DNA of 24,555 nucleotides from JAXFPC01 sp034180005 (GTDB lineage: Bacteria; Bacillota; Negativicutes; Acidaminococcales; Acidaminococcaceae): the NCBI GenBank assembly GCA_034180005.1, contig JAXFPC010000069.1, forward strand, positions 1 through 24,555. The letters are read 5' to 3'. The notes under the pieces are model-generated. The model did no database searches. It had not been told where the DNA came from and saw nothing but the letters and a program-made list of their open reading frames with translations. Positions 21,936 through 24,555 of the stretch are shown here, one piece after another (the first letter of the stretch is position 1; each line of letters begins with the position of its first letter). A program made the position numbers and the translations under genes.

Positions 21936-22745
21936 CTACCTGTCCAAAACTTCATTCATGCTGCCGCTGCGATAACCCTCCAAATCCAGCGTAACATAAG
22001 TAAAGCCCAAATCTTTCATTTTTTTCGCAAACATTTCTCTTGCCGATATTATTTTGGCGAAATCGGAAGTTTCCGCTTCTATCCTTCCCACAGTTCCGTG
22101 CATTCTTACCCTGCACTGGCGCACTCCCGAAGAACGAAGCAAATTCTCGGCAGCTTCAACCATCCGCAGTTTTCTTTCCGTCATTTTTTGTCCGTAAGGA
22201 AATCTGGAAGCTAAGCAGGCGAAAGACGGTTTATCCCAGGTGCTAAGTCCCATGGACTGAGAAAGCAGCCTGATTTCTTCCTTACTCAGCTCCGCCTCCT
22301 GCAAAGGACTACGGATGCCCAATTCCTGCAAGGCTTTGCTTCCGGGACGATAATCCTTTAAATCATCCGTATTGGATCCGTCAACCAAATATACCGCTCC
22401 GTGTTTCTGAGCCGCCTCTGCCAGCTTTTGAAAAATTGCTTTTTTACAATGATAACACCTTGTGACAGTATTTAGGGCAAAACCCTCGACAGCAAATACG
22501 TCGATCGGTATCCAATAGTGTGTAATTCCCTCTTCGATGCAAAAAGCGGACGCCTCTTCACGCTCAGCAAGCGGGAGTACGGCTGTAGCCGCGCTTACAG
22601 CTACGGCATTGCCGCCCAAAGTTTCCTGTGCCGCTTTCAATAAAAATGTGGAATCCACGCCTCCGGAAAAAGCCACGGCAACACTGCGCATGGAAGCAAG
22701 CGTCTGTTTCAGCTTAACAAATTTTTTCAGCGTACTGTCATTCAT
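21936..22745 (-). CDS. larE: LarE, sulfur transferase of nickel-pincer nucleotide synthesis, three-cysteine type
   Basis: LarE is a PP-loop ATPase that puts sulfur onto pyridinium-3,5-biscarboxylate mononucleotide. The P-loop-like FSGGVDSTFLLKAA opens the protein, then VDGSNTDDLKDYRPG and WDKPSFACLASRFPYG, all typical of LarE. With the chosen start, cysteines sit at 97 and 100 (RCYHCKK) and at 177 (FACLASR). Enzymes with only the last cysteine sacrifice it, while those with three are reported to bind an iron-sulfur cluster that carries the sulfur. The ATG at 22745 has GGGGGG 10 bases before it and is preferred to a GTG at 22754 one base away. It overlaps the end of larB by 8 bases. Confidence 0.93.
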   Translation of the reverse strand: MNDSTLKKFVKLKQTLASMRSVAVAFSGGVDSTFLLKAAQETLGGNAVAVSAATAVLPLAEREEASAFCIEEGITHYWIPIDVFAVEGFALNTVTRCYHCKKAIFQKLAEAAQKHGAVYLVDGSNTDDLKDYRPGSKALQELGIRSPLQEAELSKEEIRLLSQSMGLSTWDKPSFACLASRFPYGQKMTERKLRMVEAAENLLRSSGVRQCRVRMHGTVGRIEAETSDFAKIISAREMFAKKMKDLGFTYVTLDLEGYRSGSMNEVLDR

Positions 22746-23502
22746 GGGAAGCACGCCCCCCGTTTACAGCCAGTCTGTTGATTTGTGATGCAATCACGCC
22801 AGCGCCGTAGCCGTTGTCTATGTTGACGACGGACACACAGTTGGCACAAGAATTAAGCATAGTCAAAAGAGCCGCCATGCCGTTAAAGCTTGCCCCGTAA
22901 CCTACAGAAGTCGGCACAGCTATAACCGGGACGGCGACCAGACCGCCTATCACGCCGGCCAGAGCGCCCTCCATCCCTGCCACAGCTATAATGCAGTTAG
23001 CATCCTGTAACAGCTCCAGTTTGTCAAGCAGCCGATGTAAACCGCTTACGCCGACATCATAAAGACGCTCCGCATTGCAACCCAAGAACTCAGCTGTCTG
23101 AGCAGCTTCCTCTGCGATGCCGATGTCGGCAGTGCCTGCTGTACAAACACAGACTTTGCCGACTCTTTTTTTATTCCGCCGTTCGTATTTCAGAATGCGA
23201 GAAATGTTGTCGTAGACTATATCAGGTATCACAAGCTGTACGGCGCGATACTGCTCTTCCGTAGCCCGCGTTCCGAAAACCTCTCCCTTTTCCGCAAGAA
23301 TTCTCCTGTATATATCCTGCAAAAAGGTCTGCTCCTTACGGCTGCAGAAAACCACCTCCGGCAAACCGCATCGCCTTTCTCTGTTCACATCTATTTTTGC
23401 GTAGCCCAGGTCCACATAAGCTTCTTTTTGCAAAAGTTTCTCCGCTGCCGCAGCAGTCATTTTCCCCGAGCGCACATCTTCCAAGATATCTCTGATTTCC
23501 AA
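22738..23502 (-). CDS. larB: LarB, pyridinium-3,5-biscarboxylic acid mononucleotide synthase
   Basis: LarB carboxylates and hydrolyses nicotinic acid adenine dinucleotide to make the pincer precursor. The 254-residue protein has an N-terminal LarB region (about 1-110, including DLGYAKIDVNRERR and EVVFCSRKE) and a C-terminal PurE-like domain with VCVCTAGTADIGIAEEAA (about 117-134), YDVGVSGLHRLLD, VAGMEGALAGVIGGL and PVIAVPTSVGYGASFNGMAAL. Length is normal. The start is TTG at 23502, with GAGGA about 9 bases before it; no in-frame ATG lies upstream. It is the first gene of the apparent larB-larE-larC-unknown-zinc ribbon transcript. Confidence 0.93.
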   Translation of the reverse strand: MEIRDILEDVRSGKMTAAAAEKLLQKEAYVDLGYAKIDVNRERRCGLPEVVFCSRKEQTFLQDIYRRILAEKGEVFGTRATEEQYRAVQLVIPDIVYDNISRILKYERRNKKRVGKVCVCTAGTADIGIAEEAAQTAEFLGCNAERLYDVGVSGLHRLLDKLELLQDANCIIAVAGMEGALAGVIGGLVAVPVIAVPTSVGYGASFNGMAALLTMLNSCANCVSVVNIDNGYGAGVIASQINRLAVNGGRASHE

Positions 23503-23539
23503 AGCCTGTTCCTCACGCGTACTCCATGATTTTTATTTT

Positions 23540-23568
23540 AGTATATCATTTTTGTTCGGATAAACCAA
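23540..23568 (-). promoter_or_regulatory. Candidate promoter of the lar operon
   Basis: TTGGTT (23563-23568) and TATACT (23540-23545) are 17 bases apart on the minus strand, just after the rarA terminator and about 40 bases before larB. Transcription would start near 23533. No nickel-responsive operator is recognised. Confidence 0.5.
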
Positions 23569-23600
23569 TTAATTTTTCCTTTACGGACAACCTGCAAACT

Positions 23601-23644
23601 GAAAAACCGATTGTCACCGGCGTTTTACTGCCGGCGCAATCGGT
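23601..23644 (-). terminator. Terminator of rarA
   Basis: On the minus strand an 8-bp outer stem (23637-23644 with 23606-23613), continued by an inner GCCGG-type stem, runs into five T residues about 24 bases after the rarA stop. Confidence 0.85.
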
Positions 23645-23667
23645 ACTGAAATGTTTGCAGAATATTA

Positions 23668-24555
23668 TTATTTTTTGTCGGAATCCTTATTTTCGAAGTC
23701 ATAATATTTGCTGCCCAGCAGTTCGTTCGGCAAATACTGCTGCTCCACCCATCCTCCGGGATAATCATGGGGATATTTATACCCGACTCCGTGCCCTAAC
23801 GCTCCTGCTCCGAGATAATGGGCATCCTTCAGATGCTGCGGCACTGCTCCGCAATTTTTTGTGCGCACGTCCGCCCTGGCTTTTTCTATGCCCATGTAAG
23901 CTGCGTTGCTTTTGGGAGCTTTCGCGATATAACAAACAGCTTCCGCTAAAGGAATCTGAGCTTCCGGCCAACCTACGAAATCGGCAGCCTGAGCTGCGGC
24001 AGTCGCCAGAATCAAGGCCTGCGGATCTGCCAACCCCACATCCTCGGCAGCGCAGATAACAATACGGCGCGCGATAAAACGCAAATCTTCGCCGCCCTCT
24101 ATCATTCTTGCCAGATAGTGCAGCGCAGCATCCGCATCGCTGCCGCGCATACTCTTTATAAAAGCGGAAATAATATCGTAATGCTGATCGCCTTTTTTGT
24201 CATACCGCTGCATAACATTTCCTAAAACATCATGCAGCGTTGCAAGGCTGACGAGGCGTTCTCCTTCTTCCGGAAGCATAAACTCTGCCTGCTCCAGTAT
24301 ATTGAGCGCGCTTCTGGCATCACCGGCCGCAAAGTCGGCGATTACGGACGCCGCATCCTCCGCAATGGAAAAACTACCGCCGTAGCCGCAATCGGAATCG
24401 CTCACGGCGCGCAAAATTATCTTCTTGATATGCTGCGGCTGCAACTTTTCCAAGCGAATGATCTTCATTCGCGACAACAGCGGCGAATTAATTTCAAAAA
24501 ACGGATTTTCCGTTGTGGCTCCGATTAAAATAATCGTTCCGTTCTCTACATACGG
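23668..24555 (-). CDS. rarA: RarA/MgsA replication-associated AAA+ ATPase, N-terminus outside the window
   Basis: The open frame continues to base 24555, giving the C-terminal 295 residues. The first visible residues LIGATTENPFFEINSPLLSR contain the sensor 1 and arginine-finger region of RarA, so the gene starts beyond the edge and not at the internal ATG near 24477. The rest has the lid (GDARSALNILEQAE), the tetramerisation region with DVLGNVMQRYDKKGDQHYDIISAF and SMRGSDADAALHYLARMI, and the C-terminal YKYPHDYPGGWVEQQYLP that is diagnostic of the family. RarA (Mgs1/WRNIP1 relatives) acts at stalled replication forks with single-strand DNA-binding protein. It is followed by its own terminator. 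Confidence 0.96.
   Translation of the reverse strand, partial: PYVENGTIILIGATTENPFFEINSPLLSRMKIIRLEKLQPQHIKKIILRAVSDSDCGYGGSFSIAEDAASVIADFAAGDARSALNILEQAEFMLPEEGERLVSLATLHDVLGNVMQRYDKKGDQHYDIISAFIKSMRGSDADAALHYLARMIEGGEDLRFIARRIVICAAEDVGLADPQALILATAAAQAADFVGWPEAQIPLAEAVCYIAKAPKSNAAYMGIEKARADVRTKNCGAVPQHLKDAHYLGAGALGHGVGYKYPHDYPGGWVEQQYLPNELLGSKYYDFENKDSDKK

Noticed and set aside
23569..23667. Possible riboswitch upstream of the lar operon
   Set aside because: The region is filled by the rarA terminator, and the leader after the predicted promoter is too short to hold an aptamer.

Overview
The window looks like a chromosomal segment of a low-to-medium GC Bacillota, most probably a gut Negativicute of the Phascolarctobacterium/Acidaminococcus type. 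The reasons are a class A (ancestral) RNase P RNA rather than the Bacilli class B form, a Bug/TctC-type lipoprotein next to a BNR-repeat protein, a lar (nickel-pincer cofactor) operon, and Gram-negative-style surface-polysaccharide genes. The taxonomic call is inference. Almost everything is on the minus strand, so transcription runs from high to low coordinates. Only one small gene, a ribbon-helix-helix protein near 18.2 kb, is clearly on the plus strand.

Region 1 (1-1000): the N-terminal 193 residues of an ADP-ribosylglycohydrolase-like protein that runs off the left edge and has lost its metal-binding motifs. It has its own promoter and a 16-bp palindrome before the start codon.

Region 2 (1006-12901): a Wzx/Wzy-type surface polysaccharide locus. 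In transcription order it contains glf (UDP-galactopyranose mutase), a DUF4422 protein, two GT4-like glycosyltransferases, a LicD-family phosphotransferase, an IspD/TarI-type cytidylyltransferase, a 452-bp gap, a GT2 glycosyltransferase, an O-antigen polymerase/ligase-like membrane protein, a flippase, a 309-bp gap, and a WbaP-like initiating sugar-phosphate transferase. Together these would start a repeat unit on undecaprenyl phosphate, extend it (probably with galactofuranose and a polyol-phosphate decoration made from a CDP-activated donor), flip it and polymerise it. No chain-length regulator (Wzz/Wzc) or export gene is in the window. The leader before glf carries promoter-like sites, a large inverted repeat and a terminator-like hairpin.

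Region 3 (13274-17020): exoA (exonuclease III family), a TctC/Bug solute-binding lipoprotein without its TctA/TctB membrane partners, a sialidase-fold BNR protein without a signal peptide, rpsO with promoter, structured leader and terminator but no pnp after it, and rnpB with promoter and terminator.

Region 4 (17133-18528): a GT2 glycosyltransferase broken by two single-base indels of opposite sign, diverging from an Arc/CopG-type ribbon-helix-helix gene that has its own near-consensus promoter and terminator.

Region 5 (18527-23568): an apparent operon larB-larE-larC, an unknown 512-residue protein overlapping larC, and a zinc-ribbon membrane protein. The lar genes make the nickel-pincer nucleotide cofactor; no larA-like racemase is in the window. 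Region 6 (23601-24555): the C-terminal part of rarA (mgsA), cut by the right edge, with its terminator.

I saw no tRNA, CRISPR array or complete insertion sequence. The points most worth a second look are the degenerate ADP-ribosylglycohydrolase, the IspD-LicD pair, the glf leader, the compensating frameshifts in the GT2 pseudogene, the orphan Bug/BNR pair, and the lar operon with two extra genes and a three-cysteine LarE.
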